Assembly: GCF_008727925.1 (NCBI RefSeq) | Contig: NZ_VTWT01000007.1 | Coordinates: 186,001-250,000, forward strand | Source: Adhaeribacter soli | GTDB taxonomy: Bacteria > Bacteroidota > Bacteroidia > Cytophagales > Hymenobacteraceae | Length of the DNA stretch: 64,000 nt | Direction of reading: 5' to 3' | In this document: piece by piece, positions 1-8,624 of the stretch | How the letters are laid out: each line of letters starts with the position of its first letter | How positions within the stretch are numbered: position 1 is the stretch's first letter | Program-made: the position numbers and the translations under genes | The notes under the pieces: generated by a model | Told to the model about the DNA's origin: nothing | The model's database searches: none | The model's input: the letters and a program-made list of their open reading frames with translations, nothing else

Positions 1-1
1 A

Positions 2-937
2 TCGGCCGCAGGTTTTTTGCTTTTTATTTCTTACCTGCAACCTGCTTACCTGACTTTAAAACAGAAGCTTACCTTGCTGGCCTGTACCCTTATGGGGCTG
101 GGCGTGGTAGCGGGTTATACATTCTATAACCGGTACCTGAACAGTAAATACCAGGCCTGGATATTCCTGGCCGATATAAAGCCGATAAAAGATGGAGAAA
201 TGCTAAGCTATATCCGGCATCGTTATTTTGATGTATGGCGCTTTGAGTATTTTACCCGGTTTCAATACCTGCTTATTTATGCCAGCATACTTCTTTTCCT
301 GGTTTTTATAATTTCTCATTTCAGAAAGCGCCTGCCTTATGCCGCTATGGTTCTGATCTCGTTTGTTGGCGGAACCTTCTTTTTTGTTCTCATGGGAAGC
401 CAGTTGATAGATCATGATTATTACATTATTTCGGCTTACTACCCGATTGTAATGCTGCTGTTACTGCTGGCTATCTTTCAATTTGCGGCTTCTGTTAGAA
501 ATAAATATCTTTTAAGCGTAGTACCCGTTGGTTTGTGCATCGGTTTGCTTTTTTCGGGTTTAAAATACCATAATTACCGACTGGATGAGCGTTATAAAAG
601 CTTCTCAGATTATTATAGTTATCCCTGGATGATGAATGGGGCCGATATTATTAAGGCCGCCGGGGTAGAAAAAGATGCCCGCTTGCTAGTGTTAAGTGGT
701 AAGTCTCCTAATCTGGCTTTGGTATATTTTGACCGGCAAGGGTTTGTTTGGGGAATTACTGACGAGAACATGCCCGAAAGCCTGGCAATTAAGCAAAAGA
801 TGGGGGAAATGGACTTGCAATATGCCCTGATCAATAAACCGGATTTTGAGAAGCTGCTTAATGCCCGTCCGGATCTGATGGAATTGTTTGAAGCTGTGGT
901 TCAAAATAAGCAGTTTGTAGTGTTAAGGCCCTTATAG
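2..937 (+). CDS. C-terminal part of a multi-pass membrane protein, GT39-like glycosyltransferase (truncated by window start)
   Basis: The reading frame is open back to base 2, so the gene begins upstream; the first possible start inside the window (TTG at 17) is probably internal. The visible 311 residues contain several hydrophobic helices, including a dense block around residues 85-195, then a soluble C-terminal tail of about 110 residues. This layout is usual for bacterial dolichyl-phosphate-mannose-type (GT-C) sugar transferases, which move sugars from polyprenyl phosphate carriers on the periplasmic face. The catalytic N-terminal loop is not in view, so the family call is inference. A GtrB-type GT2 that would make the lipid-linked donor follows 64 bp downstream on the same strand, which supports the call. 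Confidence 0.6.
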   Translation, partial: SAAGFLLFISYLQPAYLTLKQKLTLLACTLMGLGVVAGYTFYNRYLNSKYQAWIFLADIKPIKDGEMLSYIRHRYFDVWRFEYFTRFQYLLIYASILLFLVFIISHFRKRLPYAAMVLISFVGGTFFFVLMGSQLIDHDYYIISAYYPIVMLLLLLAIFQFAASVRNKYLLSVVPVGLCIGLLFSGLKYHNYRLDERYKSFSDYYSYPWMMNGADIIKAAGVEKDARLLVLSGKSPNLALVYFDRQGFVWGITDENMPESLAIKQKMGEMDLQYALINKPDFEKLLNARPDLMELFEAVVQNKQFVVLRPL

Positions 938-1001
938 GTTTTCTCCGTTTTTTTACTAGTTTTGTTAGCGTTTCTCTTACTTCTGAACACCAATTTTTAA
1001 T

Positions 1002-1994
1002 ATGGGCCTTATTTTGGATCCGGCAATTTCCGTTATTATCCCGATCTATAACGAAGAAAAAAACATCTTCAACCTTTATGAACGGCTTACGGGGGTAATG
1101 CAAACCTTAGGCGAAAACTATGAGTTCGTTTTTGTGAACGATGGCAGCCGGGATAATTCCTTTGCTCTTATTAAAACGCTGGCCGACCGGGACGAAAAAG
1201 TGAAGTTCATTAATTTCAGCCGCAACTTCGGGCACCAGATCGCGGTAAGCGCCGGCCTGGATCATACTTCCGGAAAAGCGGTAGTTATTATAGATGCCGA
1301 CCTGCAGGACCCGCCGGAACTTATTATAGATCTGTACCGGAAAATGCAGGAAGGCTTTGAAGTGGTATATGCCCGCCGCCGCAAGCGGGAGGGCGAAAGC
1401 TTCCTGAAGTTATTAACCGCTAAGTACTTTTACCGGATCCTGGCAAAAATTACTTCGGTGGAGATTCCGGTAGACACCGGCGACTTCCGGATCATGAGCG
1501 ATAAGATTGTACAGGTATTACGCCACATGCCGGAACGGAACAAATTTTTGCGGGGGCAGATCTCCTGGGCCGGGTTCCGCCAGACCTATGTAGAATACGA
1601 TCGTGCGCAAAGAGTAGAAGGGGAAACCGGTTATACGTACCGGAAAATGATCCGTTTTGCCCTGGATGGCATTACTTCTTTCTCTGATTTTCCGCTGAAG
1701 GTAGCTACTATGATGGGTTTTGCTGTTTCCGGCGTGGCTTTTATGGTAATGCTTTATGCCATGTATGTCCATTTTGTAACGGAAGCAACAGTGCCGGGCT
1801 GGACCTCCCTGATCCTGAGCATTCTGTTCCTGGGTGGGATCCAGTTAATTTCTATCGGTATTATTGGGGAATATATAAGCCGGATCAGTAATAATGTGCG
1901 CAGCCGTCCTTTATACATTGTAAACGAAACAAACTTAGCTGTGCAGCAGAATTCCGGGCCGCAGCATGCCCAAATCTTTTCACCTACAGTATAA
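1002..1994 (+). CDS. GtrB/DPM1-like polyprenyl-phosphate glycosyltransferase (GT2)
   Basis: The 330-residue protein has a GT-A domain opening with ISVIIPIYNEE (residues 9-19), FVNDGSRDNS near 44-53 and the metal-binding DADLQDPPE at 98-106. Two hydrophobic helices follow at about 235-260 and 270-292, the usual C-terminal anchor of GtrB/ArnC/DPM1-type enzymes. These transfer a sugar from a nucleotide donor to undecaprenyl phosphate at the inner face of the membrane. The downstream sugar is then used by GT-C proteins such as the one ending at 937. ATG at 1002 is preceded by AT-rich sequence without a Shine-Dalgarno, as is normal in Bacteroidota. The specific sugar cannot be read from the sequence. 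Confidence 0.85.
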   Translation: MGLILDPAISVIIPIYNEEKNIFNLYERLTGVMQTLGENYEFVFVNDGSRDNSFALIKTLADRDEKVKFINFSRNFGHQIAVSAGLDHTSGKAVVIIDADLQDPPELIIDLYRKMQEGFEVVYARRRKREGESFLKLLTAKYFYRILAKITSVEIPVDTGDFRIMSDKIVQVLRHMPERNKFLRGQISWAGFRQTYVEYDRAQRVEGETGYTYRKMIRFALDGITSFSDFPLKVATMMGFAVSGVAFMVMLYAMYVHFVTEATVPGWTSLILSILFLGGIQLISIGIIGEYISRISNNVRSRPLYIVNETNLAVQQNSGPQHAQIFSPTV

Positions 1995-2016
1995 GGTAAA
2001 TTACAATCCTTTAAAG

Positions 2017-2049
2017 AAAAGCCTGCAGTTAAGCCTTGCAGGCTTTTTT
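2017..2049 (+). terminator. Rho-independent terminator after the GtrB-like gene
   Basis: A perfect 11-bp stem (AAAAGCCTGCA at 2017-2027 against TGCAGGCTTTT at 2037-2047) with a 9-base loop runs into a T tract. It lies 22 bp after the stop codon of the GT2 gene. The A-rich left flank may let it also serve the convergent lipoprotein gene. Confidence 0.85.
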
Positions 2050-2080
2050 AATGTATTTGGGTACCGTTTTTAGGTAAGCT

Positions 2081-2809
2081 TTAAGGGCGGTGCAATACCT
2101 GGGAAAACCGGAACGTAAAACTTTGGCCTCCTATCGGAAGGATCAGTTCGTAGGTTTCGGCATTTTCGTGGCGCGGGAAAAATACTTTGCCGTAAATAAA
2201 AGACTGGGAAGGCAGCGTGGTTTTACGCAGCAGTTCCTGTTCGAAATAGAATTTCTGCTGGTTCAGGGAAAGCCGGTCTACTTCTAATTTTATTTCTTCC
2301 TGCTCGCGGCGGTAATTTGCTTCCTCGCGTTCGTAAAGGCGCTGCTCGCGCGCTTCGGGCGTTTCTCCCTGTTTCCGGCTGGCTATCGAGCTGGCCGTTT
2401 CCGTTAGTACTTCGGTGGTCTGCCGAATGGTGGCATTGGCTTCCTCAGCGTACTGCCGCGATCGCTGTTTTTCCAGGTTCAGGAATACCGTTTCCGGATC
2501 GCGGGCCGGTTGCTTCTGGGTTTGTTTTGCCGTTAAGAGCCTGCCTTTCAGTTTACAGGAAAACAAGGCTGGATCGGCCAGTATCGTTTTTTCGGAGTTG
2601 TTTTCGATGCTTACGTTAAAGAGGGCGTAATTCTTATCGTTGTTCTCGTATGCCACTTTTACGGTAATACCTTCGGCGGTTTGCTGCACGTATTCGCGGC
2701 CCCAAAGCCAGGTAGTTTCTTCGGCTTGGGGTTTTAACTGGGAAATGGAATACGGGCTTACGCAGGAAGTAAGCAACAAGGCGGCAACAGGAAGTAAATA
2801 GCGGTACAT
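2081..2809 (-). CDS. Hypothetical lipoprotein
   Basis: The 242-residue product starts with a short hydrophobic signal ending in LLLTSC (Cys16), a lipobox, so it is predicted to be lipid-anchored. The middle third, about residues 100-180, is very rich in Glu, Arg and Gln and probably forms a long helix or coiled coil; the flanking parts look like beta strands. I do not recognise a family. It is the second gene in a possible minus-strand pair with the secreted protein that starts at 4331, 97 bp away. Existence as a gene is well supported by the signal peptide and coding character. Confidence 0.75.
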   Translation of the reverse strand: MYRYLLPVAALLLTSCVSPYSISQLKPQAEETTWLWGREYVQQTAEGITVKVAYENNDKNYALFNVSIENNSEKTILADPALFSCKLKGRLLTAKQTQKQPARDPETVFLNLEKQRSRQYAEEANATIRQTTEVLTETASSIASRKQGETPEAREQRLYEREEANYRREQEEIKLEVDRLSLNQQKFYFEQELLRKTTLPSQSFIYGKVFFPRHENAETYELILPIGGQSFTFRFSQVLHRP

Positions 2810-2906
2810 ACCTGCGGTATTGGAAAGGTTTAGTTTATATTAATTGTGGCAGATATTTACTTCTAAAAAAATGCTGCCAGTCTTTCTTTTTTATTGAAAG
2901 CAGAAA

Positions 2907-4331
2907 TCAGTTCTTTTCTGAATTTGCCGGTTGCTCGTTTTTCCCTTCTTCCGCAGCCTTCAGTTTTTTGATCTCCGCTTCAAAATCCAGCATTGTTTCC
3001 TCAGAAGCACTGGCGTTAAAAGTATAGGGGAAGGTAAAACCTTCGGAATAGATCAGGACCTGGTTTTCGCCGGCAGGTACGTTTAAGGTGTTGGTATTGT
3101 AATAGGTCCGGCTGTAGCCTTTGGCTGATGTAACGGTTACAAAGTAATTCTGAGAAAAGATGTTGTCAATTTTCAGAGATGCGGCTGCTTCGGTTGGCTG
3201 GTAATTAATAACCGGGTTGGGGTTCTCTTTATTAACCGTGTACGTTACTTCGTAGTCCAGCTTTCCTTTTTGCTGAACGCGGGCTTTAAAAATACCAAAT
3301 TCACTTTTGAGCACTTTGTCACCTTTTCGGGCGTTAAATTCCTGACCATTAATTAGTAAAGTTGCTTTTTCCGGAATGCCGGCAAAGGTAACCTTCCCCT
3401 TTTCCTTACTTTGGGTGTAGCGGTCGTTTTCATAGGTCAGGTGAAGCTGGTTGTTGCTTTGGGAAACGGTAAGAAAGTTTTCGTTTTTCAGAAAGTCTAG
3501 CTCATACCAGTTGTTTTCTTTGAAATAGCGGATAGGGCGGAAGTTCGATTCTTTTGAATAAGGGTTCCAGGAATTGAACATGATCCGGTCGGTGCCATCC
3601 AGATAAGTGCCGTTATTATTGCTGTCGATCAGGATATGGTTTATGCCCTGCTCATCGGCTGCGGTTAGGTAAGATACATTCTGCATGACCAGGCCAGGGT
3701 TTGCTTCATAAATTACCAGGTGCGAGCCATCGGGCATGGCAAAGGCATGATAATCGTAAGAAGGAATATCGATCACATAATCCGTGTAGCTTTCCCAGCG
3801 CCAATCCGTTTTGGGTACCATCCGGTGCTCAGTAGCCATATATGTTTCGGTGGAATACACGGGCCGGGAGGTTTTACTGGCATAATCGTACTGGTAGCGC
3901 GTAACCGGGCGGGTTCTGGTAACCATAACCATCTGCGATTGATACGTAAAGTGCGGAACCCAACGGCTGCGTAATACCGGCTTTAATTTAAGGGCGCTTT
4001 TATCGAAGTACATATCGCCGTTCGAGCGGCGTTTTTGTCCGGAGATCAGGTTTCCGGCAGCATCCTTTATGGTAAGCAGGCCGTCGTTTTCCTGCAGGGT
4101 ATAAGCTTTACTGTTCCAGTTAAAAGCATACTGGCTGTTTTGCAGGACAATTTTCTGGCCTTTTATATCGGGTTTGGCCCAGCTGTAATCCTGAAAGATG
4201 TTTTCGCGCAGGTTGCTCTCCATTTGCTTGTTGCTCATTTCGTGGCGGCCACCCGACCAGCGTTTAACGGTTTGAGCCGAAAGGCTGCCGCAGCAAAGCA
4301 GGCTGCAAAGGGTAAAAGTTAACAGGCGCAT
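2907..4331 (-). CDS. Hypothetical secreted protein with Asp/Asn-rich loop and PEGA-like segment
   Basis: The 474-residue protein has a clear signal peptide (MRLLTFTLCSLL, cleavage after LSAQ near residue 20). The mature part is rich in Tyr, Trp and Arg. A segment near 238-252 (IDSNNNGTYLDGTDR) resembles a calcium-binding Asp/Asn-rich loop. Around 320-360 a stretch containing ATLLINGQEF looks like a PEGA-type beta repeat. The C-terminus is charged and helical (EAEIKKLKAAEEGKNEQ). I cannot assign a known family. It is probably periplasmic or surface-exposed and may be co-transcribed with the lipoprotein downstream (2081-2809). Confidence 0.75.
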   Translation of the reverse strand: MRLLTFTLCSLLCCGSLSAQTVKRWSGGRHEMSNKQMESNLRENIFQDYSWAKPDIKGQKIVLQNSQYAFNWNSKAYTLQENDGLLTIKDAAGNLISGQKRRSNGDMYFDKSALKLKPVLRSRWVPHFTYQSQMVMVTRTRPVTRYQYDYASKTSRPVYSTETYMATEHRMVPKTDWRWESYTDYVIDIPSYDYHAFAMPDGSHLVIYEANPGLVMQNVSYLTAADEQGINHILIDSNNNGTYLDGTDRIMFNSWNPYSKESNFRPIRYFKENNWYELDFLKNENFLTVSQSNNQLHLTYENDRYTQSKEKGKVTFAGIPEKATLLINGQEFNARKGDKVLKSEFGIFKARVQQKGKLDYEVTYTVNKENPNPVINYQPTEAAASLKIDNIFSQNYFVTVTSAKGYSRTYYNTNTLNVPAGENQVLIYSEGFTFPYTFNASASEETMLDFEAEIKKLKAAEEGKNEQPANSEKN

Positions 4332-4520
4332 CGGATAGGGACTTAAAATCAGAATTGTTTAGCTAAAGTAAAATCCTGTTATCTTAATTCCAAATCTACA
4401 GCCCGGCAATTGGTAAAGCAGGAAAAAAATAGGGTGAAACAAGGAAGGCGGCCACCGGCAGGATTTAATAACCTTGTGCCGGCGGCCGCCTTAAAAAATG
4501 CTATGTTTTTTCCTGAAAAA

Positions 4521-4841
4521 CTAAGCCAGAACCTTTTCGCGCTCAGCTTTGGTTTGCTGCTGCTTTACTACTTTGGCATCGAATACAAAGGTGCCAAACG
4601 GCAAAACCGAAGCCACAAAACCCATCGCTATTTTAAGAATAGACCAGCGGTAGGCAAAAGCCGCGTGCAGCAAAGCGCCAATGTAAAGCATAAATAAAAG
4701 ACCGTGGGCCCAACCAGTATATTTTACGGCCAGCGGCATATCCAGCAGGTATTTCAGAGGCATGGCCACAAAGAACAGCAGCAAAGCCGAAATACCTTCT
4801 ATAATTCCGATCACGTGCAGGCGCTTTAAAGGAGTATTCAT
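4521..4841 (-). CDS. DUF3817 family small membrane protein
   Basis: The 106-residue protein has about three membrane helices (near residues 12-33, 42-62 and 70-90) and matches the DUF3817 pattern: an N-terminal LKRLHVIGIIEGISALLLFF, a central YTGWAHGLLFMLYI and a final PFGTFVFDA. DUF3817 proteins are integral membrane proteins of unknown function. The neighbour upstream on the same strand is the aldehyde dehydrogenase at 4905-6347, with a 63-bp gap, so co-transcription is possible. The ATG at 4841 gives a protein of the usual family length. Confidence 0.8.
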   Translation of the reverse strand: MNTPLKRLHVIGIIEGISALLLFFVAMPLKYLLDMPLAVKYTGWAHGLLFMLYIGALLHAAFAYRWSILKIAMGFVASVLPFGTFVFDAKVVKQQQTKAEREKVLA

Positions 4842-4904
4842 GTTTATAAGGTTTGTTTTAGCAGGAAAAGATTGATTTCTGATGGTACAAGGGAATTTCG
4901 GCCT

Positions 4905-6347
4905 TTAAAGTTTCACGCACACGTTTTGCGGTTCGGTGAAAAAGCGAAGGGCCTCCAAACCGCCTTCGCGGCCCACACCCGATTGCTTCATGCCGCCAAA
5001 CGGCGTTCTGAGATCGCGCAGCAGCCAGCAGTTCACCCAGATAATTCCGGATTTGATCTGGTGCGCCACGCGGTGCGCGCGGGTTAGGTTTTCGGTCCAG
5101 ATGGTGGCAGCCAGGCCATAGTCAGTGCAATTGGCGTATTCCAGTACTTCTTCTTCGGTATCGAAAGGCGTAAGGGTAACCACCGGGCCGAAAATTTCTT
5201 CGGTATTGGTGCGGCAATTGTAAGCCAGGCCTTCGATCACGGTCGGTTGAATAAACCAGCCGGTGGCGTTTTCGCCATCTAGTTTTACCTGCTGCCCGCC
5301 GGCGAGAATTCTGCCGCCTTCTTCTTTGGCCAGCTGGATGTAAGAAAGCACTTTTTCCATGTGGGCCTGTGAAACCACGGCGCCCTGTTTGGTTTTTTCG
5401 TCCAGCGGATTACCGTTTTTCAGATCCTGAACCTTCGCTAAGAAACCTTCTTTGAATTGTTCGTAAATGCTGCGCTCGATAAAAATTCGGGAGCCGCAAA
5501 GGCAGATCTGTCCCTGATTGGCAAAGGAAGAATTGATGCTGGTGGCAATGGCTTTTTCCAGATCGCAGTCGGCGAAAATGATATTCGGGTTTTTGCCACC
5601 TAGTTCCAGGGAAAGCTTTTTGAACATGGGAGCCGCTACGCGGGCAATGGTTTCGCCGGTTTTGGTGCCGCCGGTAAAGGAAATAATCGGGATGTTCGGG
5701 TTTTCGGTAATGGCGGCGCCTACTTTATGGCCGTAGCCATGCACAATGTTCAGTACGCCAGCCGGCAGGCCTGCTTCCTGGCAAAGTTCGGAAAGCAGAT
5801 AAGCCGTCATGGGGGTGATTTCCGAAGGTTTGGCAATTACGCAGTTTCCGGCGGCCAGGGCAGGGGCAATTTTCCAGGTAAATAAATAAAGCGGCAAATT
5901 CCAGGGTGAAATGCAACCGGCAATGCCATATGGGCGGCGCAGCGTATAATTAATGGCTGTGCCTTCCATGTAATGCGATTCCGAAGAAAAATGCTGAATG
6001 GCCGTACCGAAAAACTCCAGGTTAGAGCTAGCGCGCGGAATGTCTACGGTGCGGGCCAGGCTGATCGGTTTGCCGTTATCAATGCTTTCTGCTTTCGCCA
6101 GTTTTTCTAAATTCTGATCGATGAGATTGGCAATTTTAACGAGCATTTTGCCGCGTTTTTCCGCCGAAGTATTGCTCCAGGCCGGGAACGCGGCTTTGGC
6201 TGCCAGCACGGCCAGTTCCACATCCGCCGCATCGGAATCGGGAATCAGCGAATAAACCTGGCCCGTGGCGGGGTTGTAATTATCGATGTAAGTTTCGGAA
6301 AGGGGCGCGCGAAATTCGCCGTTTATATAATTCTGAATGCGGAACAT
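4905..6347 (-). CDS. 2-aminomuconate semialdehyde / 2-hydroxymuconate semialdehyde dehydrogenase
   Basis: The 480-residue ALDH-superfamily enzyme has ISPWNLPL (catalytic-loop Asn150), ELGGKNPN (general-base Glu248) and NQGQICLCGSR (nucleophile Cys282). The subfamily is suggested by the C-terminal WLLRDLRTPFGG and by DIPRA near 102-106. In the studied 2-aminomuconate semialdehyde dehydrogenase two arginines bind the substrate carboxylate, and these are the likely equivalents. It would oxidise 2-aminomuconate 6-semialdehyde to 2-aminomuconate with NAD+, directly after ACMSD. The ACMSD, dioxygenase, kynureninase and monooxygenase genes in this window make that role more likely than a meta-cleavage (dmpC) role. 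The upstream leader carries repeats of an ATTTGAA-like motif. Confidence 0.82.
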   Translation of the reverse strand: MFRIQNYINGEFRAPLSETYIDNYNPATGQVYSLIPDSDAADVELAVLAAKAAFPAWSNTSAEKRGKMLVKIANLIDQNLEKLAKAESIDNGKPISLARTVDIPRASSNLEFFGTAIQHFSSESHYMEGTAINYTLRRPYGIAGCISPWNLPLYLFTWKIAPALAAGNCVIAKPSEITPMTAYLLSELCQEAGLPAGVLNIVHGYGHKVGAAITENPNIPIISFTGGTKTGETIARVAAPMFKKLSLELGGKNPNIIFADCDLEKAIATSINSSFANQGQICLCGSRIFIERSIYEQFKEGFLAKVQDLKNGNPLDEKTKQGAVVSQAHMEKVLSYIQLAKEEGGRILAGGQQVKLDGENATGWFIQPTVIEGLAYNCRTNTEEIFGPVVTLTPFDTEEEVLEYANCTDYGLAATIWTENLTRAHRVAHQIKSGIIWVNCWLLRDLRTPFGGMKQSGVGREGGLEALRFFTEPQNVCVKL

Positions 6348-6612
6348 GCGGTCAATTTGAACATTTGAAGATTGGGAGATTTGAAAATTTCAGAATGAAA
6401 ACCTTAATTCCCATCCTATTCAAAGCTCCGGAATAATAAAGTAAAGTTACGAATTTTAGCTTACTTGCTTTCAGCTCTTTCCATGCTGCAAATCTTAACC
6501 GGGCACTGCTTCTTCGATAATAATTGTGTATAGGGGGAGTTCTGTAGGTAAGAATTCTGCAAATGGTAAATTTGGGCTTCAAGCTCTGTATTCAGGGCAT
6601 TTTAATAAGTCG

Positions 6613-6620
6613 TACCTTTG
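6613..6620 (+). promoter_or_regulatory. Candidate Bacteroidota -7 box (TACCTTTG)
   Basis: TACCTTTG fits the TAnnTTTG -7 consensus of the Bacteroidota housekeeping sigma factor. It lies 25 bp before the ATG at 6646 and supports that start over any upstream in-frame codon. No convincing -33 TTG is seen at the usual distance. The surrounding spacer (6348-6645) holds only AT-rich short repeats. Confidence 0.45.
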
Positions 6621-6645
6621 CCGCCAATTCTCTAGTAAAACATAC

Positions 6646-8517
6646 ATGTTTCTTAAACGCGATAAGATCTGGTTATTCGTGCTGCTGCTGGTGCAGGCGG
6701 TAGTGGTGTTTGTTACTTTCCGGAGTGTGTTGAGCCCGGGTAACGAGTTCTTATTGGTAAATTCCTGGGATGGGCTTAAGAATTACTTTACGTATTACGC
6801 TTATCTGATGCAACCCGAAGGCTACCCCTTCTTTCATTTCGCCCAGCATAATTACCCTTATGGTGAAAGCATTCTTTATACCGACAATACGCCGTTGCTG
6901 GCCGTACTGATAAAAGCATTTTCGCTTTGGATTTATGATATCCGGCCATACGGTCTGCTGCTGCATAATATTTTTATGGTAGGCGGTATCGTTCTGGCTT
7001 CGCTGATCCTGTTCCGCATCTTCCGGTTGCTTTCTACGCCGGCAGGAATTGCATTCGTGGCTTCGCTGTTGCTTCCCTGGATCAGCCCGCAGGTGCTGCG
7101 CCTGAAGATCGGGCATTTTAATTTGTCTTTTTCGTGGGTGCTGCTACTGGTGGTTTACCTGTTGCTGCAGTTGTTCCGGCACTATCCGGATCGCCGTAAA
7201 ACGCTGCAATTTTCGGCCGGGCTGGTTGCCACGCTGGTGCTGAGCGCTTTCCTGCACATGTACTATTTGCTGCTTAATCTATCATTGATCGGGTTTTTCT
7301 TTCTTTTCTGGTTTGTCCGGGATTGGTACAAAAAACGAATGATAAATGGCTGGCTTATTACCTTGGGCGGGCTAAATGTACTGCTTCCTCCCGCGCTGGT
7401 TATGGGCATTATCCGGCTGCTCGATGACCGCTACCATCTGCGCCGGCGCGTGGCAGAGGGTTATGACCGGCTTGATTGGAAACTTAATCTGGAAGCTTTT
7501 ACCACGCCGTATTCTTTTAATAAAGTAAAACTGAAGCTGCTGAGTTTTGGCGAAGTACCTTACGAATCTTATTTGTACCTGGGTAGTTTCGTTCTGGTAT
7601 CGGTGCTGGTAGTTGCCGGATTGTGGTTTTGGCTGAAAAGAAGGGGAACAATAGCCCGGGCTATACCGGAAGATGAAATTAAGGTGGGCAGGCCTTTTTT
7701 GTGGCTGTTCGGATTGGCAGCCCTGGCTTGCGGGTTTATAGCCATGGGCGAGGTTTACTATTTCTTTAACGGATCGGTAAAATTCACGAACTATTTTAAT
7801 CTGTTCTTTTACATTCATAAGTTCTCCGACGTGGTTACCCAGTTCAGGGTGTTGTCCCGGTTTGCCTGGGTTATTTTCTGGTTTTGCAACATCGCGGCCG
7901 TTTACTGGCTGGGCTGTGTCTGGAAGCAATATGCAGGGCCGTTTTGGGTAAAGGTGGTGCTGTCGGGGCTTTTATTTCTAATGGCAATCGATGCCCGCGA
8001 CGCCCGCAAATACCTAACTCAGACTGCTGCCCCCAATGTAATGTCGCACCCGGAGCACCTGAAGTTCATGGCAGCTTTAGCCGGAAAATTAAATCCCCAG
8101 GAGTATCAGGCCATTCTGCCAGTGCCTTTTTTTCACGAGGGCTCAGAAGATTACGATCTCACCATTTATCCCGACGATGATTTTTACCGCGGTGCCATTC
8201 AGCTGTCTGAAATAACCAGGCTACCCCTGATGGGCAGTAAATTGTCGCGTACGCCGCCGGTGCAACTGCAGCATTTTTTAAGCCTTTTCTTAAAACCGCA
8301 AACAGATACAGCCCTGACGAATGCCCTTACTGAAAAGCCGGTACTGGTGCTGTACAATTCCGCTTATTACCACGAGAAAAAAGGCTTCTACCAGGATCTG
8401 ACAAGAGAGCCTGCGTTAACAGCCTACAAAAATGGCGAGAACCTCCCGGAACGAAAGGGCTGGCAATTGATCGGGCAACAGGGGGAGTATCGCTTGTACA
8501 AGGCTTTTCTAAAATAA
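6646..8517 (+). CDS. Large multi-pass membrane protein, GT-C-like (paralogue A)
   Basis: The 623-residue protein has about 11-12 hydrophobic helices over residues 1-470 and then a soluble domain of about 150 residues. The first large loop has NSWDGLKNYF and HNYPYGESILYTDN, an acidic/aromatic layout typical of GT-C glycosyltransferases and YfhO-like proteins. The ATG at 6646 is preferred because a TAnnTTTG box sits just upstream. The gene at 8625-10892 on the opposite strand shares DIEDGTKNYY and NYPFGEHITYTDN at the same places, and the broken gene at 13532-15273 is a close relative. Function is not known; a role in glycan or lipid-linked sugar transfer is inferred from topology and glycosyltransferase neighbours. 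Confidence 0.7.
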   Translation: MFLKRDKIWLFVLLLVQAVVVFVTFRSVLSPGNEFLLVNSWDGLKNYFTYYAYLMQPEGYPFFHFAQHNYPYGESILYTDNTPLLAVLIKAFSLWIYDIRPYGLLLHNIFMVGGIVLASLILFRIFRLLSTPAGIAFVASLLLPWISPQVLRLKIGHFNLSFSWVLLLVVYLLLQLFRHYPDRRKTLQFSAGLVATLVLSAFLHMYYLLLNLSLIGFFFLFWFVRDWYKKRMINGWLITLGGLNVLLPPALVMGIIRLLDDRYHLRRRVAEGYDRLDWKLNLEAFTTPYSFNKVKLKLLSFGEVPYESYLYLGSFVLVSVLVVAGLWFWLKRRGTIARAIPEDEIKVGRPFLWLFGLAALACGFIAMGEVYYFFNGSVKFTNYFNLFFYIHKFSDVVTQFRVLSRFAWVIFWFCNIAAVYWLGCVWKQYAGPFWVKVVLSGLLFLMAIDARDARKYLTQTAAPNVMSHPEHLKFMAALAGKLNPQEYQAILPVPFFHEGSEDYDLTIYPDDDFYRGAIQLSEITRLPLMGSKLSRTPPVQLQHFLSLFLKPQTDTALTNALTEKPVLVLYNSAYYHEKKGFYQDLTREPALTAYKNGENLPERKGWQLIGQQGEYRLYKAFLK

Positions 8518-8624
8518 GGCTGAAACTAACAATCTGCGCATGAAGCCGCTGCCAGGGTTAAGTGCTGCAGGCTGGGTCTAACTACGGCAATAGATTGAAG
8601 CTCCACTAAGTTGTGTAACCTCAG